NCBI RefSeq assembly: GCF_003369915.1
Contig: NC_046673.1
Span: 7,052,001 to 7,116,000 of the forward strand
Length of the DNA: 64,000 bases
Source of the DNA: Drosophila miranda
Lineage: Eukaryota > Arthropoda > Insecta > Diptera > Drosophilidae
Reading direction: 5' to 3'
Program-made: the position numbers and the translations under genes
Shown here: positions 1-10,500 of the stretch, one piece after another
Layout of the letters: every line of letters begins with the position of its first letter
Numbering within the stretch: position 1 is the stretch's first letter
Notes under the pieces: model-generated
Seen by the model: only the letters and a program-made list of their open reading frames with translations
What the model was told of the DNA's origin: nothing
The model's database searches: none

Positions 1-1397
1 AAACTGCGGCGAATCGGGTATTGCCAAGCTATATAGATTTTCCCACTTAGCTTTATCGCATAGATAAATACATTTTTTACAAGATTGCTCCTTTTAATTA
101 CCTTTATGTATTTTATTTTGACTAAAATACGGTTTTCAAGGAAATGTTGCCGCAACAGTGTGTATGGAATGGGACTCATTGTTTCTAAAGCGAACTGCGG
201 CGAACTCAAATTCGATTCAAAAAACGACCAATTCTTTGTTCCGTTGAATAAAACTATCTATATAGAACATTTAGCCATGCCCACTCAATTTTGTACGATT
301 GATGAATCCATTCTATACATGATTAGCGTATTCGAAATACTTGCATTTATTGGATTTCTATATAGCATTGAAAATGAAATTAATAAATGACAAAAATACC
401 ATTTAGCACTAAAAAACACCACATGGGAGCGCGGCGAAAACCAGTATTTCTACAGTATGACCCTCAGAACAGCACCGAAATATATGGTCTCATTTGAAAA
501 ATATACCGAGTGGTGCGCGCCAAATCGAACTTTTTTGAATGTGAGCGACAAGGATTTAAATGTTGTCAACCGGGCCTTTATCTATCCCCACATAATTTAA
601 TACGATTAATGAATCAATTTTCTACTTAACTGGCTTATTTTTAATACTTGCTTTTGTTGGATTTTGCGTAAAAAAAGGTTTTAGCGAGAATGGTCAAACA
701 AATGAAACGTGATAAAAAGTAATAAAACGTAAGAGAAAAATCGTTCCCATTGCTCAATTTCTTTATTCCGTTGAATAATTCTGACTAACTAAAACCTTTA
801 GCTCTACCAACATAATTTTAGGCCATTAATGAATAAATTTTCTACCTGATTGACTACTTTTAAGTACTCCCTTTTATTGTATAGTGTTGAAAACAAGGTT
901 TAAACAAAAAAGGTCAACAAAAAACAATGGTAACGTGAGTATGGAATGTCACGTCAATCGGAGTTTGGGCATAGGTATACCCTATTTGGTTAATATATGA
1001 AGAAACTGTTTTAAAACGTAATTAGTTAAAAAACTATCTCAGATTGTTATGTTTTAGACATATTAATGCATATGATTAGGGTCTTGTAAATATATCTCGA
1101 TCCCGATACCCATTCTTGGTTTCTGTAAGAAGACCAAAACCTTCAAAATATCGTTGAAATACCTTTTGAACAGAGACTGAATAGTTTTGGCCTATATTGG
1201 TGCATTAGATGACAAAAATTTTCTCAGTTCCATAAAATCCATTTCCCAGGGTATGCAAAATGTTGCTCAATCCGCGCAATGTTGGGGAACAATGCTGCTT
1301 GATTTCACGGCACATGAGTCTGCCTCATACAAATTGAATGCTGCCAGCAACATAACACGTAAGAAAACGTAAGTGGTTGCGTAATAATTTTTACGTA
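1..1397. repeat. AT-rich region with degenerate ~192-bp repeats (A0)
   Basis: Diverged tandem copies share the order: a variant of gctaactaaa, then atgcccacataattttat, then attgatgaataaattttctac, then a variant of ttaatacttgcttttattg, then a gttttaa/aagg stretch. Recognisable copies lie near 16-140, 260-390, 570-710 and 790-920. In the full unit two close copies are 192 bp apart. Conserved short ORFs here (85-390 and 1187-1372) follow the repeat and begin at non-ATG codons, so I do not call genes. I see no gene in this stretch. Confidence 0.75.
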
Positions 1398-1765
1398 GCT
1401 GGAGCTGGGGCTGGCATCGACATTGGCCTGCACGCCCATGGACATCTGCCCAGTGCCACGGAAATGGCCATCGGACACATTTACCAGGAGCTCATGGGCA
1501 TGAATTTCAATCAGGCCAATATACAGCAGCAGCAGCAGCAACACCACCACCAGCAGCAGCAGCAGCACCACCACCAGCAGCAGCAGCAGCACCACCACCA
1601 GCAGCAGCAGCAGCAGGCGGCTCTCCAGCAGCAGCAGCAGGCGGCTCTGAAGCAGCAGGCGGCTCTGAAGCAGCAGGCGGCTCTCCTCTCCTACGGCCAA
1701 AAGGCCGTAACAGCAACTGGCATAGTCCCTGACCCACGCGACGTATGTTCTCAAAGCGGTGTTTC
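1398..1765 (+). pseudogene. Orphan last-exon fragment of the Q/H-rich gene (A0)
   Basis: The segment matches the middle of exon 3 of the three-exon Q/H-rich gene of array B (for example 51970-52325). It keeps the GAGAGIDIGLHAHGHLPSATEM motif region, the CAG/CAC tracts (three HHH blocks here) and the AALKQQ repeats, then IVPDPRDV and CSQSGVS. Exons 1 and 2, the start of exon 3 and its stop are missing. The left edge joins AT-rich repeat DNA. The right edge joins, at a shared gcggtgtttc, the gene's own upstream region in reverse, so the reading frame runs into unrelated sequence. It is a rearranged fragment, not a gene. Confidence 0.85.
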
Positions 1766-2014
1766 GGTTGCACAAAAAAAAATTGATTTATGGGAAATTT
1801 ATTTTATTTATGCGGAGTGGTCTACTAATACACGCTGAAGTTTCTCGGAATTACTGCCCGACACAGACGCCTACCACGACAGTGCTGCCCAGTCAGAGGT
1901 CGTGAAGGCTTGAGTGCTGTGTGTGCGTGTGTGTATCAGTGGATGAACTATTGGCAGCACTGGTTAATCTTTTTGTGTATTGGTGAACGAAAAATGCCGG
2001 CATACACATGCCCA

Positions 2015-2039
2015 CAGAAGTCTTAAAGTGAGACTTCTG
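2015..2039. other. Short perfect inverted repeat (9-bp stem, 7-nt loop)
   Basis: cagaagtct at 2015-2023 and agacttctg at 2031-2039 are perfect inverted repeats around a 7-nt loop. The hairpin is kept in every A and B copy (for example 18759-18783). It sits upstream of the short conserved ORF. Function unknown. Confidence 0.7.
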
Positions 2040-2082
2040 CGGATCGAAGAAATATCAATCCAATCCATTGCATTTTGCGCAG

Positions 2083-2325
2083 AAGAAGCGATGTCTCACT
2101 TTGGGCGACTTTTTCTGTGCTGCCAATTATTTAAGGGAGATAGTTCTCTGCTCTGAGGCATCTATCATGGAACACGAGTGTGTAGAGGCCGGTGCCGCAA
2201 ATATTTCGAATATTTCATTGCACTTTGATGATTCTCCATCGCCATTTGCACTTGTTGGCTTCAAAAACCATAAGCGCCCTCAAATTCATCCACTAATTGC
2301 CTGGCAAGCCGCACATTTCGAATAA
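2083..2325 (+). CDS. Conserved short ORF, possible terminal exon (A0)
   Basis: The frame is open from a likely splice acceptor (tttgcgcag, AG at 2081-2082) to TAA at 2323-2325. It gives about 80 residues, or 52 from the first in-frame ATG at 2167. The stop overlaps an AATAAA polyadenylation-type signal, and codon use looks coding. The C-terminal part is mixed polar/hydrophobic (LHFDDSPSPFALVGFKNHKR then ...AWQAAHFE). I recognise no family and see no signal peptide or membrane segment. Only one substitution (N to K near residue 17) recurs among the ten copies, apart from a frameshifted one in B. It may be the last exon of a gene whose 5' end lay beside the Q/H-gene promoter. Confidence 0.4.
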   Translation, partial: KKRCLTLGDFFCAANYLREIVLCSEASIMEHECVEAGAANISNISLHFDDSPSPFALVGFKNHKRPQIHPLIAWQAAHFE

Positions 2326-2499
2326 AATATATAAAAATCTACCATTTACCATATTTACCTTCTTTTTTCTGTGGAAAAGATTAAGTTTTTGAAAAACAAA
2401 GCACTTTATTTTCACTGTAAAAATGGCAAATAGTATTTGCAACGAAAATTCCGCGGAGTTCAAGTAAAGCTGCTGAAGGTTGAAAAACTTCATTGTTAC

Positions 2500-2533
2500 T
2501 ATCGATACATCGATGTTTCTTCAACTATCGATG
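2500..2533. promoter_or_regulatory. DRE cluster (TATCGATA, CATCGATG, TATCGATG)
   Basis: A perfect DRE box, TATCGATA, lies at 2500-2507, followed by CATCGATG at 2508-2515 and TATCGATG at 2526-2533. DRE boxes bind DREF at Drosophila housekeeping promoters. Copies occur in every unit, for example 19244-19277 and, inverted, 44379-44412. Which gene it served is unclear: it lies between the RCC1 3' end and the short ORF. Confidence 0.6.
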
Positions 2534-2658
2534 GAAGAAAGAGCGCCAACTGCTTGGGTTTGATTATTCGTACAATTTTGCTCATGATCCGACATCAAAT
2601 ACCTTAATTTCGATATTCCGTTTAGTATTTTTAAGCATTTTTAACATTTATTAAAAAA

Positions 2659-3141
2659 TTAATTAACAGACGACTCGGAAATGGCGTAACAGAAGCCCGA
2701 GCCAGCTCCGGCCAACTTCACGCGCTGCATCTGGAAATTGATCGAAAATTGAATTTAAAGCCAATCCACTGGCAGAAGGGAGATTCTTACACATTCTCTG
2801 TACTGTTGTTGCCACAGTTTCAGTGCTCGTTCCAGCCCCAGGTGTAGATCTCGCCGGCTGTAGTCCGCAGCAGGCCGTGCTCTGCCCCCATGTGCACGCG
2901 AGCAGGCGTCTGGCCGTCGGGCAGTCGGAGGCTCAGTGGCTGGGGCACCGCCTGCTGCTCGCTGATCGAGCCCGTGCCCAGCTGTCCGTAGCAGTTGCGG
3001 CCCCACATGAGGATCTCGTTGTTGCGGAGCAGCGCCGCATTGTGGGTCCAGCCGACGGCCAGCTGCCGCACGTCCTCCTCGAAGAGGAAGGCGTTGGACT
3101 GGTCTTTTGACCAGAAATGCTGCCCCACCAAACTCAAAGAG
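2659..3141 (-). pseudogene. RCC1-repeat (SERGEF-like) gene, last two exons, nonsense (A0)
   Basis: Exons on the minus strand are 3141-2793 and 2730-2659, split by a 62-bp intron (donor gtgtaag, acceptor tttccag). The product has RCC1-repeat signatures: VGWTHNAALL, MWGRNCYGQLGTG, GAEHGLLRTTAGEIYTWGWN, then last-exon AGSGFCYAI and a TAA stop. RCC1 repeats form seven-bladed propellers. The WGWNEHG signature best fits the secretion-regulating GEF (SERGEF) branch, but only the C-terminal ~1.5 blades are present. GGA after WGWNEH is TGA here, so the frame stops in the first exon. Upstream exons are absent. Confidence 0.8.
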
Positions 3142-3811
3142 CTGTCAAAGTTGAATAAGTTAAAGTAAAAAAAAAACGTAAATACATTTTTTTAAATCTA
3201 TATGAAGGCGCGGTGGACGTGCCTCAACTGTTAAAGTTGAATGAGTCGAATCCTCCAGAAATCAGGAAAAACAAACAAATTATGAATATGTACGCAGAAG
3301 AATAAACCGTTTGTTTCATCCACGAGATTCGCAATGTACAACTTTCTAGCTTAAGGATTACACATGCATTTTCTCAATATAAAAACAAAGACCTCCTGAT
3401 TATAGACGTCCGCCACGACCGTATCTGCGACGGAGGCAACTCCTCCGCAGCACCTCCGCAACTTTTTGTGAAAATATGTTGAACGAAAAATCGGTAGAAC
3501 ATTTTTTTTTTTCATCGAAAAAACATGCCATTCGCAATTCATGTTTTTTTTTTCCCATGTAAATTTAATAAATTTTTAATTGAAAGACATCTGAAGAAGA
3601 TTCAGTTTAGTCAATAGAAACAGTGCCAGTATTAGGAAAAAAATATATACATACATATATGTATGAGAAAAAAGCTCTTGTCGGCCTTTTTATAGGAAAA
3701 GCAGCCTGCAGTCGGCGCTGCAGCTGCGCAGTAGCGATGGACGCGTCAAAATGGCGGAACGTGGACTTATCGATAGGTCCCTCATAAATATTTCTCGTTT
3801 TTGATATTTCG
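3142..3811. other. Non-coding spacer upstream of RCC1 fragment (A0)
   Basis: AT-rich with long T and A runs and a tatatacatacatatatgtatg stretch near 3642-3664. No supported gene. A second DRE lies at 3768-3775. The last four bases (TTCG, 3808-3811) are the left target duplication of the retrotransposon. Confidence 0.7.
3768..3775. promoter_or_regulatory. DRE box TATCGATA
   Basis: A perfect DREF-type box within ggacttatcgataggtcc. It is repeated at the equivalent place in each unit (for example 20512-20519). It could serve the cap-binding-like gene downstream, although the retrotransposon separates them in A0/A1. Confidence 0.45.
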
Positions 3812-5151
3812 TGTTGCATGCGAAGATATCGATAGGCGAGACCCTAGAAGCGCTGAGAGGAAGGTATTTTTTTTGAACAGGGTGGCAGGGCCAAAATTTA
3901 AGGGGAAAGGTTAGCGAAGAGTGGCCACCGGGTCCTGGAGAGTTAGAGTTCCGCGCGCTCTCCGGAGCCGTTGTGAGAGGATTTCCGATCTCATCCCATA
4001 ACGGAGTCCCGAAGCCAACTCACCCACACCCAAAAGAAAAGAGAGCCGACAGCAGCCCGAATCAGGCCATGCCCTTGAACCTAGTTCAAGGGCGATAGAA
4101 CAGAGAGCGATGGGGATCGGCAGCCGGGAGCATTAAACAGAACAGCCAAGAGGGGGTTCAGAAAAAAAAGTTCCCGCAACGGAGGAGCATGCGCGCCGGA
4201 CCTAGTGACTTAGCGATTTTTTTTGTTCTGAAAGAAAAAGTGAGTGGGATGAGGATGGAGTAGTGGCCATCACCCTGCAAAAAAATGAATAAAAGATAAA
4301 TAAATGTGATTCCAGGGGATCCAGATCAGGGAAAGACCAGGAACCAGGACCAGGAAGCATAAGAGTGAGTCCGCTCCAAAGGGGGAGTAAAGAAACCCCA
4401 AATTTATTTTTTTGTTGGCCGTAGGGAATAGGTCACAGCTCCGCCACCCTGGCCTGTTGTTCCTGCTGGTCTCGAAGGATCAGACCTGGCCACGTAGTGC
4501 GGGACCCTCGCCCACTTAGGGAGAAGAAAAAAAAGCACATCAACTTATTTACTCCCATTAATTATTTTTGTTAGACGTCTCTAGTTATAAGTATATGTAA
4601 TTTAAGTCCGTCCATATTTATTATATATATGTAACCTATTTATTTATATTTATTATATTATTTATTCCTATTAATCTAATTATTTATTAACCGCCAGTAG
4701 TACTAAGATGAGGGGGGATGAATAGGCAGGCCTAGTTTAGAAATGATATCGTGTGAAAATAGGAAATGAAGTGAAGATTATAACGAAGAAATGAATTGTT
4801 AAGCGTTTCGTATGGGGGGAAGAGGAGCCACAGCAACGAGAGGGTAAGGTTTTTGCCAATGGCAGGGAGATCCGGAACGTGTGATTCAGATCTCAGGTAG
4901 GGTGGGTGCGTCGGGGGTAAAACATCGACACCTCGACCTGGTCCAAGTCTGTGTTGAGGGAAGACTGTAATGTTGTTTGTCGAGTAGAGTCCGTTTTTTC
5001 AGTTTTTTTTTGTCGGTTATTTTTGTTGTTTCATTTTGTTCGAGATGTCCAATCAGTTGGTTGTTGTGCGACCTGAGGGCTTGGGAAGTATCCAGCCCTG
5101 GGATGACTGGCTAGCCGGCCTTGCCCCAAAGAAAAACAAAGGTTCGTAACA
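3812..5151 (+). repeat. 5' LTR
   Basis: It differs from the 3' LTR, as far as I can see, only by one G in two G-runs (near 4381 and 4711), so both are 1340 bp. That implies very recent insertion. It begins TGTTGC and ends GTAACA. Confidence 0.95.
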
Positions 5152-6084
5152 ATAATGGCGCCCAATCTGAGACAGGGAAGTGGACTCGCAGTCCTGGCTC
5201 GACCATCAAAGAGGGAGAGTACGGATGCGAATCATACGGACGTCGAAGAAGTTATAAATATCCAGCAGAGAAGATAGATCTCGAGTGGTATTCTGCAATC
5301 TGGGGTCCATCGGTGTTCCGGTGGCCTGTGAGGGACTCGACGAGTTGGCTCACAGAAGCACGGCGCGGAGGGACCTGAGGATGCAAGAAAAAAATCCACA
5401 AAGTAAATAGTTTTTTTTGATGTTTGATGTTTCGGCACTTATCTGACAACGGGAAGCAGGCAATCTCAAGAGGGGATTTGGTTTGGCACTGGCAGAGGAG
5501 AATCCAAAAGCCAGTTAGCAACCGGCCCGGTGCCTGGTGTGCAAAAGGAGAACCTGAAGAAAAAGAAATACCCGAAGTTAGGAATGGTCAGAAAGATTTC
5601 TGTTTTTCGCTTCCCCTGCTTACCGCTGGATGGAGTCGGGAGAGTAGATTCTCAAGGAGATTTTTTGTTCCGAGTGGCCCGTGGGGACAGATGTCGGCCA
5701 CGCGTTGCACTCGGAGCAGCTACAACATCCCGCAACGAACATTCAGTAGGGAAGTAGGCGGAAACAGCGACTGTAGGGAAGTGAGCGCCCTTGACTCTTA
5801 ATCTTTCAAGGAAGATAAGATCAGTCAACAGCGCTCGCCAAATTTTAGACGTTGGACAGGAAAAGACGTAGAACACCATGTGCAGAGTTGGCCCTAGTAG
5901 TAGTTGTGGTTCCTTTCCCCCTTATTAGTGTTTTTGCCGTATTAAACGTTTTTGTGCTGAAGATCAGTGAGTTGGCGTTATAGGTAGTGTTTATGCGATT
6001 GTTCTGGAAAGAAGAGTAGATAATTAATTGTATTGAATAAAAAGATAAGTAGGATAGTTCGAGGTAGGGAAATACAGGGCTAGG
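5152..6084 (+). other. Primer-binding site and untranslated leader
   Basis: Four bases after the LTR, from 5156, TGGCGCCCAA matches the start of a lysine-tRNA-type primer-binding site as used by several Drosophila gypsy-like elements; the match weakens after 10 bases. The remaining ~900 bp up to the gag start carry only scattered short ORFs and look like a packaging/leader region. Confidence 0.7.
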
Positions 6085-7576
6085 TTGATGAGCGCGTACA
6101 ACTTGCGGTCTAAGCAGAAAATGACTCGCAGGACTCCTCCACCAGGTAACCTCCAAGGACAGATGCAAGGCGGGGACACACAGGGCGCTGAGGGGCGTGA
6201 AGACGACAGCTGGAATTTGCCAGGCCAATCGAACGCACTGCCCTCCGAGATTCTCTCAGGAGTAAATGTCGCCATAGCGCAAGCACAGGAGACGTGGAGA
6301 GGCAGCATGGCAGATACTCTGAGTAGGACGTTGCAGGAGGAGATCCGTCGCGGCTTTATGGAGCTGATGGGGCCATAACAGAGGTGATGGCGCCTCTTCG
6401 CCAGAACGTGGAATTGATCCAAGATCTGAGATTGGAAAGAGACCAGGGTGAAAACAACGATAATAATAATGGCGATCAGCAGCCTCTAGCTCACCTCAGG
6501 CAGAAGCCGAACACAGGGACCATGCCCAAAAGACCCAAGGACGATGACGCATGGAATTCACAGTCGCCTCCAAGGAAGCCGGCGAGGTTGAGCCAGAACT
6601 GGCGCCGAGGAATAGCCGATGCGGACCTGGATCCAGGTGCTGGAAGGCAGAGACGGGAGACATCAGGAGACGGCGGAGGTCCAACAGATCTGCCACCATA
6701 TGAAAGGAGAGATGATTGGAGAGGAGCGAGATGGGGCGCGTCGACAAATGGGAAATCCACTTCGACGGAGATGGAGATCCAAATAAGATGACGGTGCAGG
6801 ACTTCGTGTTCAGGGTCGAGTTCCTCCGTAGGCAGAACCGACGGTCGTGGGACGAGGTCCTTGACAACTTTCACCATCTCGTCAAAGGACAAGCGGCGGA
6901 GTGGTATTGGCAATTTGTCCGAGAACGGCCTCCGGAAGGATGGGAGGATTTGAAGGACGAGTTGGTGTCCCGGTTCCGAGCAGTGGGTGGCGAGTTCGAG
7001 CGGCTACGCACCTTGCACGAGCGAAGGCAACAATCTGGCGAATCTGTGGAAGAATATTTTAGAGCGATGCGCAGACTGGCGGCTAGACTCACCACACCTT
7101 TGGTTGAGTCCGAAATGGTGCGAGTCTTGAAGAAGGGGCTCGATGATGAGATCGCCCGCTACGTTTACGCGATCCGAGTCCGGAACGTGGAGCAGCTGAG
7201 GGAAGAGTGCCTGGAAGTGGAGTACCACTTTCGCGGACGCGAGCAGAAGTCGACGTTCCGTCCTGTGCCGAAATTCCAATCAGCCGGGAAGCGAGTGGAG
7301 GAGCTAGAGCCGGAAACGGAGTTTCTGGATGAAGACGAAGCAAGGATGGTGGAAGAAACTCACCTGGCGAACAAACCCAGGCTGTGTTGCTGGAATTGCG
7401 GCCAGTTCGACCACGGATTCCGAGACTGCGTGGCGAAGGAACGCAAAATATTTTGTTACCGCTGCGGGAAACCAGAAATGTTTACTCCAACGTGTCCCAA
7501 TTGCTCGGGAAACGCACGAGCGGGCATGATGAAAGCGGGAGATCAGCGCTCGGGACAGAAGCCCGCGAAGAAATGA
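6085..7576 (+). pseudogene. gag: gag, broken by two frameshifts
   Basis: Gag-like coding runs through three frames: 6085-6378, then 6384-6791, then 6716-7576. The two shifts fall close to 6365-6384 and in the 6716-6791 overlap. The third segment has a retrotransposon-gag capsid domain (WYWQFVRERPPEGWEDLK, then ...VEEYFRAMRRLA) and a nucleocapsid. Knuckle 1 is C-X2-C-X4-H-X4-C near 7388-7429. Knuckle 2 (near 7460-7505) has Met where His is expected. Gag packages element RNA in virus-like particles. The lesions could be real decay or assembly indels, since pol is fully open. The stop TGA (7574-7576) overlaps the pol ATG. Confidence 0.85.
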
Positions 7577-10500
7577 ACGATGGTCCACTAATTAATATAG
7601 AATTTAAGAATAATAGCCCGAATAAATTAAATAAAAATAGTTTGAAGTTTGTACCGGCCGAAGAAAGGATGAGGAGATACATACAAATTCGAAACCAAAT
7701 CTTTGATGACAGGCAGCTGGAGGGGATGCGCGGTGTCAGTCGTAGACTCCAAAAGGCCCGTTCCAGATTTAAGGAAAGGCGACAGACTCGCAAAGAGGTG
7801 GCCGAGGCAGTCAGACGAGGAGCAGGACGCGATCCCAGAGTGTTTGCCGAAGTGCAGATAAGAGGACATCGGATTGCTGGACTCCTAGATACTGGGGCAT
7901 CCGTTAGTGTCTTAGGAAAGGGCAGCCGTGAACTCCTTGCCGACCTTGAGGTGGAAATGGACAATTATGTCTCGATCATCAAGACAGCCTCTGGAGAAGA
8001 CAGGTCCATAATCGGCAAAACCAAACTCTGCGTAAGATATAACGGAATGAACAAAGAGATCTTGTTTTACGTATGCCCGTACCTAGAGCAAGCCATGTAC
8101 TTGGGCATAGATTTCTGGAGATCCTTCGCGCTGGCTCCCACAGTCCTCGGAGAAGAGTCCAGTAGATCCAGCGAGGTCCAAGTAGGCGAGATCCAAATGT
8201 CACAAATCAGCCAGTACGCCGAACATCGCCCGGAGGACGTGGAAGTGGAAGCTTGGGCCCTGGAAGACACGGAAACCGAAGAGCTGGAGAAGGTAAAGAA
8301 GGAGTTTCTGACCTATGAGGATGCCGGATTGGGAACAACGACGGTAGAGCAGCATCGGATCCAGTTGATCGAGGGCGCAGAACCATTTAAAGATCGGCAT
8401 TACCCTCAATCCCCAGCGATGCAGGAGGTGATCTGGACCGAGGTGGATAAAATGCTGGAGCTAGGAGTGATCGAAGTTAGCGATAGTCCATGGAGCAATC
8501 GGACGACGGTGGTGCGAAAGCCAAACAAAAATAGATTCTGTTTGGACGCGCGGAAACTGAACCAACTCACCGTAAAAGATGCTTACCCTCTTCCTAGTAT
8601 CGAGGGTATACTATCCAGGATTGACCAGACATACTACATTTCTAGCGTCGACCTCAAATTCGCATTCTGGCAGATTAAACTGGACCCAGAAAGCCGGAAG
8701 TGCACCGCATTTACCGTCGCAGGCCGTCCGCTGTATCAATTCGTGATGATGCCCTTCGGTCTGTGTAACGCTGCCCAGAGGTTATGCAGAGTGATGGATA
8801 AGGTAATTCCAACTCAGCTCCGATCAAACGTTTTCGTTTATTTGGACGATCTTTTGGTGATAGCCCCGGACTTCCAGACGCATCTGCGGTATCTGCGATT
8901 GGTGGCCCAGTGCCTGAAAAGAGCGAATTTGACGATAGGCTTAAAAAAATCCAAATTCTGTTTTAAGTCGCTAAAATACCTAGGGTTTATCATCGGAGGT
9001 GGCACGCTGCAAATGGATCCCGATAGGGTTGTGGCTATACAAAAGATCCCGAACCCAAGTTCAGTGAAGGAGCTACGGAGTTTCATAGGAACCGCAGGAT
9101 GGTATAGGCGCTTCATCAAGGACTTCGCAACCGTCGCTGTACCGTTAACAGATGCTCTGAAGAAGCATGCGCGCGGGAAGTTTTCCTTGCCAACGGAAGC
9201 GAGGGCGGCCATAGAATCCCTGAAAAAGGCCCTCACCACGGCTCCTGTATTAGTCCATGCCGACTTCAAACGCCATTTTTACATCCAGTGCGACGCCTCA
9301 AATTTTGGAGTGGGAGCAGTGCTTTTCCAGCTGGATGACGACAAAGCAGAGCGTCCAGTGGCATTCTTTTCTTCCAAGCTGAACAAACACCAAATAAATT
9401 ATTCTGTAACGGAGAAAGAATGTTTAGCTGCGGTATTGGCGATAGAGAGATTCAGGCCATATGTGGAATTGATGCCGTTCACGGTAATTACTGATCACGC
9501 CAGCCTCAAGTGGCTAATGTCACTCAAGGACCTGAATGGGCGTCTAGCGAGATGGTCATTGCGGCTGCAGAGGTTCGACTTTGAGATCGAACACCGCAAG
9601 GGAGTCGAAAATATAGTGGCGGATACACTATCACGCTGCATCGAGGAGGTGGTTCTAGACCCAACGGAAATCCTCGGATTCCAGACGACGGAATTCAAGT
9701 CAACGGAATACCAGGAGCTGAAAGAAGAAATCTGCAGGAACAAAGAAGTATTGCCTGACCTGCGAATAGACGGGGACCTAGTATTCAAGCGAATGGCCTT
9801 CGCGCAAATCGACGACCAAGTGGAAGGTTCCATGTGGAAATTATGGATTCCCGCGGCATTGACGAAAACCCTCATCGCAAAGGCCCACGAAGACCACACA
9901 GCTGGACACGGTGGAATGAAGAAGACCTTGCATAGATTAAAAAGGCACTACTACTGGCCGGCGATGACGGCACAAGTGCGGGAATACGTCCGAAGCTGCA
10001 CCGAATGCAAGGAATCCAAAGCACCCAATTACCGGAGCCAAGTCGGGATCGGTCAGGAAGTAACCACGGAGAGGCCATTCCAAAAGCTCTACATAGACTT
10101 CCTTGGAAAGTATCCCAGGTCGAAAAGGGGACAGGCTTGGATTTTCGTCGTCGTAGACCACTTTTCGAAATTCACCTTCTTGAAGGCGATGAGAGAGGCG
10201 ACCGCGGCGAACGTCATTCAATTCCTGGTGCAAGAGGTCTTTTACAAATTCGGGGTGCCAGAGGTGATCCACTCCGACAACGGAAAGCAGTTCCTGTCGA
10301 AGACTTTCATGGACATGGTCAGCGGCTTCGGGATCCGACACATGCGCACAGCAGTATACTCGCCGCAAAGCAATGCAGCCGAGAGAGTAAATCGGACGAT
10401 ACTCGCTGCAATAAGGACGTATCTGGAGAAGGATCACAGGGACTGGGACATCTACCTACCGGAGATCGAAGTGTCAATCCGTGACTCCGTGCACGAAGCC

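Larger units (their letters stand above)
1..3811. repeat. Array A unit A0 (3' part of an 8-kb tandem unit)
   Basis: This stretch recurs almost base for base at 16745-20555 (offset 16744), so the window opens inside an 8-kb tandem unit. It holds the AT-rich repeat region, the orphan Q/H exon, the short conserved ORF and the RCC1 fragment. It is cut off at 3811 by the retrotransposon that separates it from unit A1. Only a few substitutions separate it from A1, for example near 713 and 17457. A0 and A1 share the stop codon in the RCC1 fragment, which A2 and A3 lack. Confidence 0.95.

Noticed and set aside
85-390. 101-aa ORF conserved in each A unit
   Set aside because: Lies in degenerate 192-bp repeats, begins at a non-ATG codon, and its conservation merely equals that of the whole unit.
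1187-1372. 61-aa ORF upstream of the orphan Q/H exon
   Set aside because: Starts at TTG, no family resemblance, and A3 carries a stop in it.
1305-1775. Leucine/alanine-rich minus-strand ORFs opposite the Q/H tract (and all copies)
   Set aside because: They are antisense readings of CAG/CAC repeats (poly-L, poly-A/G).
5121-6084. Overlapping ORFs in the retrotransposon leader
   Set aside because: Span the LTR edge and PBS, no gag features.
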